Assembly: GCA_019690095.1 (NCBI GenBank)
Contig: JADGGD010000001.1
Span: forward strand, 1 to 64,000
DNA from: Chloroflexota bacterium
GTDB taxonomy: Bacteria; Chloroflexota; UBA6077; FW602-bin22; CADDYW01
Direction: 5' to 3'
DNA: 64,000 nt
Part shown: one piece after another, positions 1-8,471 of the stretch
Numbering within the stretch: the stretch's first letter is position 1
How the letters are laid out: each line of letters begins with the position of its first letter
Position numbers and translations under genes: made by a program
The notes under the pieces: generated by a model
The model's input: only the letters and a program-made list of their open reading frames with translations
The model's database searches: none
What the model was told of the DNA's origin: nothing

Positions 1-1
1 G

Positions 2-529
2 AACATGGTAATAGATGACCGCACGCGCCTGGATCTAAGCCGCCGCCTGCTGGTAATGCAGGGGGGGCAGCTAGATGTAGAGTGTCATGGCGAGGGTGAT
101 ATTTCGATACGCTTGGTGCTTCCCACGGGAAGCGTTCCGACGATCCTGATCATTGATGATAACCCGGATGTCCTGCGTCTCTTCCAGCGCTATCTGCAGT
201 CAGCAAGTGTTCGGTTGATCCAGGCGACCAATGCCGAACAGGCGCTCTGCTTTCTCCAGGAGATCCGTCCCCGTCTTATCATCCTTGATCTGATGATGCC
301 TGCGCGTGACGGCTGGGATCTCCTCCAGACCCTGAAGAAGGATCGGGCTACTCACCAGATCCCCATCGCGGTCTGCTCAGTTGTTCACGAACGCTCTCTT
401 GCCCTCGCCCTCGGCGCCTCGTATTTCCTCCCCAAGCCGATCAGCCGCGATGCCTTGCTCGAGGTGCTGGCGCACTGCGGCTTGGGGACGCTGGACCGCT
501 TCGATGCCTGTACGGAGGCACCGCATTAA
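2..529 (+). CDS. Hybrid histidine kinase/response regulator, C-terminal part (cut by window start)
   Basis: The reading frame is open through the left edge, so this is the 3' end of a longer gene. The first ~45 residues (LSRRLLVMQGGQLDVE, then a Gly-rich stretch and IRLVLP) match the last strands of a histidine kinase ATPase domain. They are followed by a complete receiver domain. The acidic pair is in LIIDDNP, the phosphoacceptor Asp in IILDLMMP, the Ser switch residue in AVCSVV and the Lys in FLPKPIS. The protein is therefore a hybrid sensor kinase that ends in a phosphorylatable receiver. The ATG at 5 is not a credible start because it would leave half an ATPase fold. Its last ~150 bases overlap the convergent kinase gene at 377-2650. 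Confidence 0.8.
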   Translation, partial: NMVIDDRTRLDLSRRLLVMQGGQLDVECHGEGDISIRLVLPTGSVPTILIIDDNPDVLRLFQRYLQSASVRLIQATNAEQALCFLQEIRPRLIILDLMMPARDGWDLLQTLKKDRATHQIPIAVCSVVHERSLALALGASYFLPKPISRDALLEVLAHCGLGTLDRFDACTEAPH

Positions 530-2650
530 CTCGCGGATCGAGAGGCCTCCGCGCTGGCTAAAGCTAAGGAGATCAGCAGTGACGGTCTCGTCGCCCAGCC
601 CATGCCCTGTCACCAAGATGACCGGGATATCCCGAAGAGCCGGATTCTCTCGCATGCGGCGGAGGAGATCATCTCCACTCAGGTCCGGCATGACCAGGTC
701 CAGCAGTACCGCGTCCGGCGGCCGCGTTTCCAACAGCGTTAGCGCTTCTTGACCGTTCCGTGCCTCCAGAATCGTGTACCGCCGCGAGGTCAGTTGGACA
801 AGACGGCCAAGCAGGCGGATCATCTCCGGATCGTCATCCGCAATAAGGATCGTGCGGATCTGGCGACCCAGTCGCCGTAGAGCCAGGCGTATCTGCTCGC
901 GCGTAATCGGCTTGGTCAGGCAGTCGGCTACTCCCAGTGCCCGGGGAGTTACCTTCCGTGTCTTTAGGGAGCAAGCAGCCACCGGAACGTCCGGGAATAC
1001 CTCGCTGATTCGGTGCAGGGTGGTGGGATCGGGAGGCCCATGGCTACCTGTCACCACGACCGCATGGACAATGCTTCTCTCAATCTGCCTCCGCGCCTGC
1101 TCGGCGCTCCGGGCAATGACCACCTGATAGCCGTCGAGGTGGCGAGCGAAGAGGCGTCCAGCCTCGCCCTCGCGGTCGAGGACGACGATTGTGCGAGTAT
1201 CCACACTGTCAGAGCTGGTAGGTGGGGGCCACCGATCGCTCCGGGGTGGAACCGGCGAGGCGATGACGCTTCCGCAGCGCGGAAGGCTGAAGTAGAAGAC
1301 GCTCCCCTGTCCAGGAGAGCTCTCGACCCACATTGAGCCACCATGGAGCTCGACAAACCGCTTGCTGACTGCAAGCCCAAGGCCACTGCCGATCACGCGT
1401 TGCTCCCCCAGGACATGGATCTGGCGGAACTCCTCGAAGACTGCGGGAAGATGCTCCGGCGCGATCCCAATGCCAGTGTCGCGCACCGCGACCACGACAT
1501 CCATCCCCTCGCTCCATGCCCGAATGGTTACGCCACCCTGATTCGTGAAGCGGACCGCATTGTTCAGGAGATTGATCAGCACCTGGCGTATGCGGGTACG
1601 ATCGGCGTAGACCGGCGGAAGGTCGAGGGGAACTTCAACTTCGAGCGAAAGCCCCTTGGCCGCATAGAGACGCGCGATAGTCGTGACAGCCTCATCAACT
1701 ACCGGGGCAAGGCGAAGTTGCTCTTTCTGTAGGCCCATGCGATCGGCTTCGATCTGGCTCAGATCCAGAACGTCGTCGACAAGGTTGGAGAGGTGACAGG
1801 CGTTGCGGTAAATTGCTTCGAGGTCGCCGCGATAGCTCTCGGGGAGAGGTTGCCCATACGCGCGCGGAGTCGTCACCATCATCTCGCTGAAGCCAATAAT
1901 CAAATTGAGCGGGGTCCGGAGTTCATGGCTGATTGCGGCGGCGAACTCGGCTTTGAGCCGACGTGCCTGTTCGGCATCCTGCCGCGCTCGTGCCAGTTCG
2001 AGATTGAGCTGTTCGAGCCGTTGATAGGCGATGGCCAGGCTCTTCAGGGTCCGCTCGACCTGGGCCTGGCGGTCGCGAAGCTCTTCGGTCAGATGCACGG
2101 CATGGAGATAGTTGTGCCAGGCCCAGTCCAGGGCGGTGCGCGTGGGGTGTGAAAGGACCCAGCAGATGAGGACGCTCACCCAGGCGAGCAGAAGGGCGTA
2201 GAGAGCAAGGTCACCAGGCATCACGTGGGTAAGGCTGGCAGCACCGATCACCCCACTGGCCACAACCGCGCCAGTGATGCCCGCAGACCATCCGAGGAAC
2301 GCCCCGCTCAGGATGACGACCGGTGAGAACCAGAAAGCGAGGAGTGGGGCCTGGAACGCGAGCACGCCCGCCCCCAGAAGGACCGACAGGATCGCCGTCA
2401 GGAGACCAGCGGCGAGGGCAGGGCCAAACCGCAGGGCCCAGTAGGTGAGGATGACCGCCAGGACAATACCGCACATCAGGCCGAATCGCCTGGGATCGAC
2501 GGTGTTCGTGATCGCGCTCAGGGCATAGTGGACGTAAATAGCCAGGACGGCAAGGACGATGAGGGTGAGGCGCAGGGCCTCGTCATGGAGTTCGGAGATC
2601 TCATCGGCGATATCGCTATCAGATCGCCTGTGCTTCGTCTGCGCGGCCAT
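377..2650 (-). CDS. Membrane hybrid sensor histidine kinase with two receiver domains
   Basis: A 757-residue sensor kinase. Start ATG at 2650 is chosen because a GGAGGGG site lies just upstream and the extension beyond it is low-complexity Arg/Ser/Pro. Residues ~25-168 hold about six membrane segments with no large outside domain. A coiled coil (~185-232) leads to HisKA with His242 (ISHELRTPLN). HATPase has the N box (LLNNAVRF), DTGIGI and GSGLGLAVS. Receiver 1 (~487-595) keeps Lys580 but has no Asp at the acceptor position (VVVTGSHGP). Receiver 2 (~598-715) has Asp651 (LLDLVMPD) but lacks the conserved Lys-Pro. The last ~50 residues run into the antisense of the upstream kinase gene. The ligand is unknown; signal sensing within the membrane is inferred. 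Confidence 0.85.
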   Translation of the reverse strand: MAAQTKHRRSDSDIADEISELHDEALRLTLIVLAVLAIYVHYALSAITNTVDPRRFGLMCGIVLAVILTYWALRFGPALAAGLLTAILSVLLGAGVLAFQAPLLAFWFSPVVILSGAFLGWSAGITGAVVASGVIGAASLTHVMPGDLALYALLLAWVSVLICWVLSHPTRTALDWAWHNYLHAVHLTEELRDRQAQVERTLKSLAIAYQRLEQLNLELARARQDAEQARRLKAEFAAAISHELRTPLNLIIGFSEMMVTTPRAYGQPLPESYRGDLEAIYRNACHLSNLVDDVLDLSQIEADRMGLQKEQLRLAPVVDEAVTTIARLYAAKGLSLEVEVPLDLPPVYADRTRIRQVLINLLNNAVRFTNQGGVTIRAWSEGMDVVVAVRDTGIGIAPEHLPAVFEEFRQIHVLGEQRVIGSGLGLAVSKRFVELHGGSMWVESSPGQGSVFYFSLPRCGSVIASPVPPRSDRWPPPTSSDSVDTRTIVVLDREGEAGRLFARHLDGYQVVIARSAEQARRQIERSIVHAVVVTGSHGPPDPTTLHRISEVFPDVPVAACSLKTRKVTPRALGVADCLTKPITREQIRLALRRLGRQIRTILIADDDPEMIRLLGRLVQLTSRRYTILEARNGQEALTLLETRPPDAVLLDLVMPDLSGDDLLRRMRENPALRDIPVILVTGHGLGDETVTADLLSFSQRGGLSIRELMRCLRTGIEAVQRPQAAVRQHLEQGIAADRLGEEIRGAEGEGKRAFVNN

Positions 2651-2855
2651 TTTCCCCTCCAACGCCGCTGGAGCCAGGGACTCCTGAGCCCTCCCCGACC
2701 GGTCCACAGAGGGTCTACCAGAACGAGCCCTCCGTGGCGCAGTCGACCCGGTGGCACCAGCGCGGCTGGCGGCACTTCGGTAGCGGTCGAAGAGGTGTAA
2801 GGCAGGCAGAGGCGGAGAGCAGGCGTCCGGCCGCGCCGGCCCGGCCTGTTCCATC

Positions 2856-3698
2856 CTAGCTGCGTGGCACCGGGCGATCAACGGGCTGCGATCGACGTGC
2901 GGAGAGCCGCGGTCCCGCCAGTCGCGCGAGGAGGTAGAAGGCGAAGCCCAGCGCGGAGATATAGAAGCTGACCGGAAACCGGCTGTAATAGGCCAGGGTG
3001 ATCCCGGCCCAGGTCTCCAGAAGCGCGAGCAGAACACTGAGGCCAATCGCCCCCGATGGGCTCCGCGTAAGGCTACTCGCCGTCGCGGCCGGGGCGACGA
3101 GGAGGGTGAAGACGAGGAGCACGCCAACCACCTGCACCGCTTCGGCCACCGCGACGGCGACGATCATCAGGAAGACGACCGAGATCAGCTCGACCGGGAC
3201 GCCCCGCGCCGCGGCAACCTCTGGATCGAGGGAGGCAAAGACCAGCGGTCGGAAGAGGGCGGCTACGGCGACGAGAAGGACGATGCCGAGTGCGAGGCTG
3301 ACGATAACATCATCGCGGCTGACCCCAAGGATGGTTCCAAAGAGGATGCTGTACGCCTGGGTCGCGTAGCGGGTGTAGAGCGATAGGAAGAGCGCGCCGA
3401 GGCCGAGCGCAAAGGCCAGGACGACGCCGATTGCGACGTCGCGGCCGCGGAGACGCTCCCCGAGGAGCCCCATGGTGAGCCCGCTCAGAAGGGTGAAAGC
3501 CAGCAGGCCGAGCAGTGGATCAATGCCCAGAAGGATGGCGCCGGTAGCCCCGGCGAAGCCAATGTGCGAGAGGGCATGCGCGGCGAAGCTCAGCCCTCGG
3601 AGAACTACGAAGAACCCAACGACCGCGCTCGCAATCGCGATGATCGTCCCGGCGGCATAGGCGTTTTGCATGAAGTCGTACTGGAGGGGGATCGGCAT
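2856..3698 (-). CDS. znuB: Zinc/manganese ABC transporter permease (ABC-3 family)
   Basis: A 280-residue polytopic protein with about eight hydrophobic segments, matching the ZnuB/MntB/TroC (ABC-3) permease family in length and in motifs such as GLSFAAHALSHIGFAGA and the late VGVLLVFTLLVAPAA segment. It forms the inner-membrane channel for divalent metal import. Start ATG 3698 is chosen because it overlaps the ATPase stop as TGATG, a translational coupling arrangement. It is the last gene of the fur-binding protein-ATPase-permease run on the minus strand. Whether Zn or Mn is carried cannot be decided from the permease. Confidence 0.92.
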   Translation of the reverse strand: MPIPLQYDFMQNAYAAGTIIAIASAVVGFFVVLRGLSFAAHALSHIGFAGATGAILLGIDPLLGLLAFTLLSGLTMGLLGERLRGRDVAIGVVLAFALGLGALFLSLYTRYATQAYSILFGTILGVSRDDVIVSLALGIVLLVAVAALFRPLVFASLDPEVAAARGVPVELISVVFLMIVAVAVAEAVQVVGVLLVFTLLVAPAATASSLTRSPSGAIGLSVLLALLETWAGITLAYYSRFPVSFYISALGFAFYLLARLAGPRLSARRSQPVDRPVPRS

Positions 3699-4534
3699 CA
3701 CCGGCGTACTCCATCGCGATGCTGGTGGTGCGCCCATTCGTCCGGCAGGGAGACAAAGAGCCGCCCCTGAATCTCGAATACCTCCACCGGTAACCCGTAG
3801 AGCTGGCTCAGGACATCGGAGCGGATGACCTCGCTGACCGGACCGATAACCGCGTGTCCCCGGGCCAGATACCAGACACGGTCTATGACCCCGAGCAGAG
3901 GATTGATCCCGTGTGTGACGAAGAGAACGGCGAGGGCGCGCTCACGGCGCAGGCGATCGACCAGCTCAATGATCTCGCCCTGGCTCCGAACATCAAGGCT
4001 GGCCAGCGGCTCGTCCAGGAGTAGAAGCGAAGGATCACCGACAAGCGCCTGGGCGATCGCGAGCCGCTGTTGCTCACCTCCGGAGAGCTGCCCCAGCGGG
4101 GCATCGGCTAAATGCCCGGCCCCGACGGCCTCGAGCACCGCCATGATGCGCGCATCCCGCCGTGCGTCGGGCAGGCGAATGCCCCAGCGGTGCCCATCCA
4201 GCCCCAGGCCGACAAACTCGCGGCCGGTGATCGGGAGATCCCGATCGAAGGAGCGGTGCTGCGGGCAGTAGCCCAGGTGGGGATTCCCGCGGCGGACTGG
4301 TGATCCCAGGATTCGGATCTCGCCTGCGGTTGGACGCACGAGCCCCAGCAGGATCCGGAGCAGGGTGCTTTTCCCCGCGCCATTCGGGCCGATGATCCCG
4401 ATGAACTCACCAGGCCAGATCGTCGCGGAGATATCCCGCAAGACGGTTCGGGTGCCGAGCTGGACCGTCACCTGCTGGATCTCAACAAGTGGTGCCGGCG
4501 GCCCTGCCGTCCGCTGGGTTGATGGCGCGGTCAT
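3698..4534 (-). CDS. znuC: Zinc/manganese ABC transporter ATP-binding protein
   Basis: ABC ATPase of 278 residues that powers metal import with the neighbouring permease. Walker A is GPNGAGKST at ~49-57, the signature LSGGEQ at ~150-155, Walker B LLLLDEP at ~170-176 and the H-loop FVTHG after it. The sequence after Walker A (CPQHRSFDRDLPIT) is typical of ZnuC/MntA-type ATPases. Start ATG 4534 overlaps the stop of the binding-protein gene by 4 bases (ATGA). The in-frame ATG 48 bases further upstream would give a longer overlap and is less likely. The C-terminal ~50 residues extend beyond the core fold. Confidence 0.92.
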   Translation of the reverse strand: MTAPSTQRTAGPPAPLVEIQQVTVQLGTRTVLRDISATIWPGEFIGIIGPNGAGKSTLLRILLGLVRPTAGEIRILGSPVRRGNPHLGYCPQHRSFDRDLPITGREFVGLGLDGHRWGIRLPDARRDARIMAVLEAVGAGHLADAPLGQLSGGEQQRLAIAQALVGDPSLLLLDEPLASLDVRSQGEIIELVDRLRRERALAVLFVTHGINPLLGVIDRVWYLARGHAVIGPVSEVIRSDVLSQLYGLPVEVFEIQGRLFVSLPDEWAHHQHRDGVRR

Positions 4535-5493
4535 GGGCTGGAGAGCGCCTGATCCAGGCGCGAGAGCTGGTCGAGCATCCATTGCTGGTACGTCATCCCC
4601 TCGGGCTCAGTCTCCGAGACCGGCACGACCGCGAGGCCCGTCTGCCGTGCCAGCGCGAGCATCTGGGTAGTGACTGGCGTGACCGTCTGCCGGTTGTAGA
4701 TCAGGACCTTGACCGCGCGTGTGGTGATCTGCTCGCGGAATGCCACCACTGCCGCGGCCGGGGGGTCATTTCCCGCCTCGACTGCCCTTTGAAAAGCTCC
4801 ATCGCGATCAACGACGACCAGTCCAAGCGCCTCGGTCAGATAGTCGAGAACGGGCTCGGTCGCGAGCACGCGGGTGCCCGCGTGGCGGGCGCGAATCGCC
4901 GCGATCCGATCGTCGACCGCTGTCTCGGATGCCTGGAACTCCTGGAGGCGCTGGGCGAAGTAGTCCGCATCCGATGGGTCAAGGCGGGTCAGGGTGTCCG
5001 CGAGCGACCGAGCGACCCGCGGCATCGTCGCTGGATCGTACCACAGGTGCGGATTATCCCCGTCGCGGTGGCCGGTGAGGTGGCCGACGTCGATCACGAT
5101 TCGATCCGGGCGCGGTGAGGCGGCAAGGAGCCGATCGACGAACGCGTCATAGCCGAGACCATTCTTGATCACGATCCGGGCGCCAGCGACCGCCTTCGCA
5201 TCCGCAACGGTCGAATCGTACTCGTGCGGATCGACTGTGGGATCTTTCAGGATGCTGGTGACCACCACCCGGTCTCCCCCGATCTGACGGGCGAGATCGC
5301 CGTAAACATTCTCTGCCGCGACGATTGGGATCGGCACAGATGTCGGGGCTGTGGCCCGCGCACCTGCGCCGGGCGCATCCGACGGGGCCGCCGTGCGGGC
5401 GCAGGCGGTCCCGATCAGGGCAGCTATGATGAGCACGACGGCGAGGACGCCCCGTGCGGGCTGGCTGTGGTGGGGAAGCAGGGGTGAGGACAT
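4531..5493 (-). CDS. znuA: Zinc/manganese-binding lipoprotein (TroA/ZnuA family)
   Basis: A 320-residue extracellular metal-binding protein. A hydrophobic signal runs from ~14 to 30 and ends at Cys31, a probable lipidation site although the lipobox (IGTAC) is not ideal. Metal ligands of the TroA fold are visible: His in DPHEYDSTV, His in DNPHLWYDP, and Glu rather than His in TEPVLDYL, which is the pattern of Mn-binding PsaA/MntC as well as some Zn-binding members. The His-rich loop of classical ZnuA is absent. Start ATG 5493 follows the probable operator at 5509-5527. Metal identity (Zn or Mn) is open. Confidence 0.88.
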   Translation of the reverse strand: MSSPLLPHHSQPARGVLAVVLIIAALIGTACARTAAPSDAPGAGARATAPTSVPIPIVAAENVYGDLARQIGGDRVVVTSILKDPTVDPHEYDSTVADAKAVAGARIVIKNGLGYDAFVDRLLAASPRPDRIVIDVGHLTGHRDGDNPHLWYDPATMPRVARSLADTLTRLDPSDADYFAQRLQEFQASETAVDDRIAAIRARHAGTRVLATEPVLDYLTEALGLVVVDRDGAFQRAVEAGNDPPAAAVVAFREQITTRAVKVLIYNRQTVTPVTTQMLALARQTGLAVVPVSETEPEGMTYQQWMLDQLSRLDQALSSP

Positions 5494-5508
5494 GGGGAGA
5501 TCAACCGA

Positions 5509-5527
5509 AATGCGATTCATTCGCAAT
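5509..5527. promoter_or_regulatory. Probable Fur-family (Zur/Mur) operator upstream of znuA
   Basis: The 19-mer aatgcgattcattcgcaat contains the inverted repeat TGCGA-N5-TCGCA. It matches 15 of 19 positions of a second palindrome at 5957-5975 that overlaps the regulator gene start. It sits in the 52-base gap between the regulator stop and the znuA start. Just before it, the minus strand has a weak hairpin (CGCTG...CAGCG) followed by TTTCTTTTT, which could trim read-through from the regulator gene. Confidence 0.7.
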
Positions 5528-5545
5528 ACAGCCGACAAAAAGAAA

Positions 5546-5968
5546 CTAGCGCTGGCACGCCCGACAGCGGCCGTAGAACTCCAGGATGTGGCTGTCGATC
5601 TCGAAGCTGGTCGCGTCGTGGATGGCGGCGGCAACGGGCTCGATCAGGCACGCATCGACATCCGCGACATGCCAGCAGCGTGTACAGATCACGTGATGAT
5701 GGTGACCGGGCTGGCAGACGATATACCGTGCCTCCTCTCCTGCCTGCCGCACCGGCTCGGCAAGACCCAGGCGGGTCAGAAGCTCGAGGGTGCGATAGAT
5801 GCTTGCCAGGCTGACTCCCCGCGCAGCCAGCGCCCGATGCAGGTCACTCGCCGTCATCGCGCGCGACTGGGTGATCAGCGTCTCGATGATCGACCGACGT
5901 GGCCTGGTCAGTCTATGGCCGTGTGCCTGAAGACGCGCAAAGCAGTCGCGCTGTTTATTGCGAACCAT
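5546..5968 (-). CDS. zur: Fur-family metal-responsive repressor (Zur or Mur type)
   Basis: A 140-residue Fur-family protein. The N-terminal winged helix includes RLTRPRRSIIETL and the recognition helix SLASIYRTLELL. The hinge metal site is GHHHHVICTRC, and a second Cys pair (CRAC) at the C-terminus completes a structural zinc site. Start ATG 5968 is chosen over a TTG at 5974 because the -10 element (5977-5982) would place the transcript start at about the ATG, giving a leaderless message. The gene heads the znu-type operon and carries a palindrome over its own start, so autoregulation is likely. The name zur is based on context and could equally be mur. Confidence 0.85.
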   Translation of the reverse strand: MVRNKQRDCFARLQAHGHRLTRPRRSIIETLITQSRAMTASDLHRALAARGVSLASIYRTLELLTRLGLAEPVRQAGEEARYIVCQPGHHHHVICTRCWHVADVDACLIEPVAAAIHDATSFEIDSHILEFYGRCRACQR

Positions 5969-5975
5969 TTGCAAT
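5957..5975. promoter_or_regulatory. Probable Zur/Mur operator over the regulator start
   Basis: The 19-mer attgcgaaccatttgcaat has arms ATTGC and GCAAT and is 15/19 identical to the site at 5509-5527. It lies directly downstream of the -10 element and covers the predicted transcript start and the ATG, a position where a bound repressor would block initiation. Confidence 0.72.
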
Positions 5976-5976
5976 T

Positions 5977-6005
5977 ATTATCCCCCATCCGCCCGGCCGC
6001 GTCAA
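5977..6005 (-). promoter_or_regulatory. Promoter of the zur-znu operon
   Basis: On the minus strand, TTGACG (6000-6005) and GATAAT (5977-5982) are separated by 17 bases. The expected start site, 6-8 bases downstream, falls at or next to the ATG at 5968, predicting a leaderless mRNA. Confidence 0.65.
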
Positions 6006-6097
6006 GAGAATGGCGCGGGACTGCCGGATGGTGAAAGTCAGGCGCGGGGCGAACACCCTATCCGCACCGGGGGGCGCGTCTATCCGGGGGTGTGGCT

Positions 6098-6125
6098 TTG
6101 CGAACGGTCGGGATCGCCGTACAAT
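6098..6125 (+). promoter_or_regulatory. Candidate promoter of the aldo/keto reductase gene
   Basis: TTGCGA (6098-6103) and TACAAT (6120-6125) are spaced by 16 bases, about 100 bases before the reading frame at 6227. The -10 match is good; the -35 matches four of six. Confidence 0.5.
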
Positions 6126-6226
6126 GAACGGGCCGCGGCTGGCCACGGGGCCATGGTGCTCTCTGGGTCGGCATAATCTCGGCCACCGGTCCGATCGAAC
6201 GGACCGTTCGGCTGCGAGGGGGAAGC

Positions 6227-7165
6227 ATGCTCTACGGAAGCGTTCCTGGTGTTAGCGACCGCATCTCACGCCTCGTGCTGGGTAGCCTGATCTTCTCACC
6301 CGAGCGCATGGAGCTGACCAGCGAGCTTCTCGATCGATTTGTCGCTGCGGGCGGAACGGCCATCGATACGGCGCGCGTTTACGGCCGCGGGACCAGCGAG
6401 GTCGCGATTGGCGAATGGCTCCGGCGGCGCGGTCGTCGGGATGATCTTGTCATCATCACCAAAGGGGCCCACCACGCGCCGGATGGGACGCGTCGGGTAA
6501 CGCCCGCGGCGATTGCCGAGGACCTCATGCAAAGCCTCGCGGCGCTGGGCGTCGAGACGATCGATCTCTACTTCCTGCACCGCGATGATCCGGCAATGCC
6601 GGTCGGTCCTATCGTGGAATGCCTGAACGCGCATCTGGAGGCGGGGCGGATCCGGGCTTTTGGCGCTTCGAACTGGACCCACCAGCGCATCGCCGAGGCC
6701 AACGCCTACGCCGCGGCCCACCACCTGCGCGGCTTCGTGGCAAGTAGTCCCAATCTCGCCCTGGCCGTGCCCACCGAGCCGATGTGGCCGAGCTGTATCT
6801 CGGTGGCCGGGGATCCCGAGGCACTGGCCTGGTACCGCGCGCAGCGCCTGCCGCTCTTCGCCTGGTCATCCCAGGCGAGCGGCTTCTTCTCCGGCCGCTT
6901 CTCGCCGGAGGATACAGGCGACCCGAACATGGTGCGGGTGTACTACCGCCCGGACAACTGGGAGCGGTTGCGCCGGGTGCGGGAGATGGCGGCGCGCCAC
7001 AATACGACGCCGACCCGGGTCGCGCTGGCGTGGGTCCTGCACCACCCGCTCCATCCCTTTGCCCTGATCGGGCCGCGTACCCTGGCCGAACTGGAAGATT
7101 GCCTGGGCGCGCTGGAGGTTCGCCTGACGCCAGACGAGGTCGCGTGGCTGAACCTGGAGCAGTAG
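6227..7165 (+). CDS. Aldo/keto reductase
   Basis: A 312-residue NADPH-dependent oxidoreductase of the aldo/keto reductase superfamily (TIM barrel). The catalytic tetrad is visible as Asp47 (AIDTARVY), Tyr52, Lys79 (IITKGAHH) and His118 (YFLHRDD). The cofactor-binding C-terminal part includes FGASNW and IGPRTLAEL. Length is normal for the family. An AGGGGGA site lies just before the ATG. The Gly-Ala-His-His after the active-site Lys and the short N-terminus place it near YajO/Gcy-like reductases, but the substrate cannot be read from sequence. It converges on dnaN with 45 bases between the stops. Confidence 0.9.
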   Translation: MLYGSVPGVSDRISRLVLGSLIFSPERMELTSELLDRFVAAGGTAIDTARVYGRGTSEVAIGEWLRRRGRRDDLVIITKGAHHAPDGTRRVTPAAIAEDLMQSLAALGVETIDLYFLHRDDPAMPVGPIVECLNAHLEAGRIRAFGASNWTHQRIAEANAYAAAHHLRGFVASSPNLALAVPTEPMWPSCISVAGDPEALAWYRAQRLPLFAWSSQASGFFSGRFSPEDTGDPNMVRVYYRPDNWERLRRVREMAARHNTTPTRVALAWVLHHPLHPFALIGPRTLAELEDCLGALEVRLTPDEVAWLNLEQ

Positions 7166-7210
7166 CGAGCCGCCGCGCCTGTCTCGCCGCTGTTGTCTGT
7201 CGTGCCGCGC

Positions 7211-8380
7211 TCAGCCGGACCGGCTCAGGTGCATCGGCATAATCACGTGGGTGTAGTTGCTCACGCCAACCGGCCGAACAACCCCCGGGCTGGAGGGACT
7301 GTTCAATTCCAGGCTCACCTGGGCGGTTGTGATGACCCCCAGGACGTCGCTGAGGTACTTGCCGTTGAAGGCGATCGTGAGCTGGGTCTGCTCACCCTCG
7401 ACGACCGCCGCAAGCTGGCCTTTCGTATCGCCGATATCGGCCATAGCGCCCACAGTCAGCGTTCCTGGCGTTCCCCCGCCATCCACCCCCTCTGGCGGAG
7501 CGTCGGCCTCGCTGATGGTAAGCCGGACAATATTGTTGGCATCCCGTGCGATGAGCGAGGCGATCTTGTTCGCGTTCTGGAACTCCCGGGTGTTCAGGAT
7601 CACCCGTGTAGCTGCCCGCGTGGGGATAACCTGCTGGACGTTCGGATAGGTGCCCTCGATGAGACGGGACACCAGATCCACGCTCGCCAGGCGGAACAGG
7701 ACCTGACTGCGGTTGGGCGTGACCATAATCTCGATCGGCTCCTCCTGGTCACCCAGGATCCGCGCCAGCTCCTGCACCGTCCGCAGGGGGACGATGATGT
7801 CGATATCCTGCCCAAGCGGCCGGGCGACCTCGAGCTGGCGCACGGCTAGCCGGAAGCCGTCAGCGGCGGTCAGGGTGAGGGTGGAGCCGCGAAAGGAGAA
7901 CAGGATCCCGGCCAGCACCGGCCGGGTGTCGTCGGTCGCGGCGGCAAAGGAGACCTGGCCGAGCGCCTCGGCCAGCTCCCGGGGACCGATGGCACAGCTG
8001 GGCTCGTTGGGAACCCCGGGAATGACCGGAAACTCCTCGGCCGGGATGCCGCGGAGGTTCGCCTCGAAGCCGTCGCAGGAGATGTGTAGGCTCCCTCCTT
8101 TCGTCTGGAGGTGAACGACCTTCTCCGGGGCCAGCGATGCGATCAGCTCGCTGAACAGGCGCCCCGGCACGGTGATGCTGCCCTCCTGCTCGACCATCGC
8201 CCCCACCCAGCAGGTGATCCCCACCTCCAGGTTGGTGGCGGCGAGCTTGAGCCGCGACTGATCGGTCTCGATCAGGATGTTGCCGAGGACCGGTAAGGTA
8301 CTGCGCGTGGCCACCGCCCGCCCGACGATCGCAAGGCCCTTTGCTAGATTCTCTTCAATGCAGGAGATGCGCACGGTCAT
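7211..8380 (-). CDS. dnaN: DNA polymerase III beta subunit (sliding clamp)
   Basis: A 389-residue protein covering all three beta-clamp domains, with the family's N-terminus (MTVRISCIEENLAKGLAIVGRAV, quoted in part), ATNLEVGI, and the conserved end YTHVIMPMHL that lines the client-binding pocket. It encircles DNA and tethers polymerase. dnaA and recF are not beside it in the window, so it is either outside the classical oriC cluster or a stand-alone clamp gene, as in several Chloroflexota. GGGGAGGATG sits at the start codon. Confidence 0.96.
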   Translation of the reverse strand: MTVRISCIEENLAKGLAIVGRAVATRSTLPVLGNILIETDQSRLKLAATNLEVGITCWVGAMVEQEGSITVPGRLFSELIASLAPEKVVHLQTKGGSLHISCDGFEANLRGIPAEEFPVIPGVPNEPSCAIGPRELAEALGQVSFAAATDDTRPVLAGILFSFRGSTLTLTAADGFRLAVRQLEVARPLGQDIDIIVPLRTVQELARILGDQEEPIEIMVTPNRSQVLFRLASVDLVSRLIEGTYPNVQQVIPTRAATRVILNTREFQNANKIASLIARDANNIVRLTISEADAPPEGVDGGGTPGTLTVGAMADIGDTKGQLAAVVEGEQTQLTIAFNGKYLSDVLGVITTAQVSLELNSPSSPGVVRPVGVSNYTHVIMPMHLSRSG

Positions 8381-8410
8381 CCTCCCCGCTTACCCGCTTG
8401 CAGGACCCCC

Positions 8411-8416
8411 ATTATA
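8411..8416 (-). promoter_or_regulatory. Candidate -10 element for dnaN
   Basis: TATAAT on the minus strand, 31 bases upstream of the dnaN ATG, in an A/T-rich patch. No convincing -35 element is seen 16-18 bases further upstream. Confidence 0.35.
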
Positions 8417-8471
8417 GCGTATGCCGCGCTAGTATAGTGCATCGGGTGTGCGAGTCCCGAGCTGGCCGAAA

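Noticed and set aside
8442-8460. TCGGG-N9-CCCGA hairpin resembling a tRNA T-arm (GTGTGCGAGTCCC)
   Set aside because: No acceptor, D or anticodon arm can be fitted around it; the loop sequence is wrong for a T-loop.
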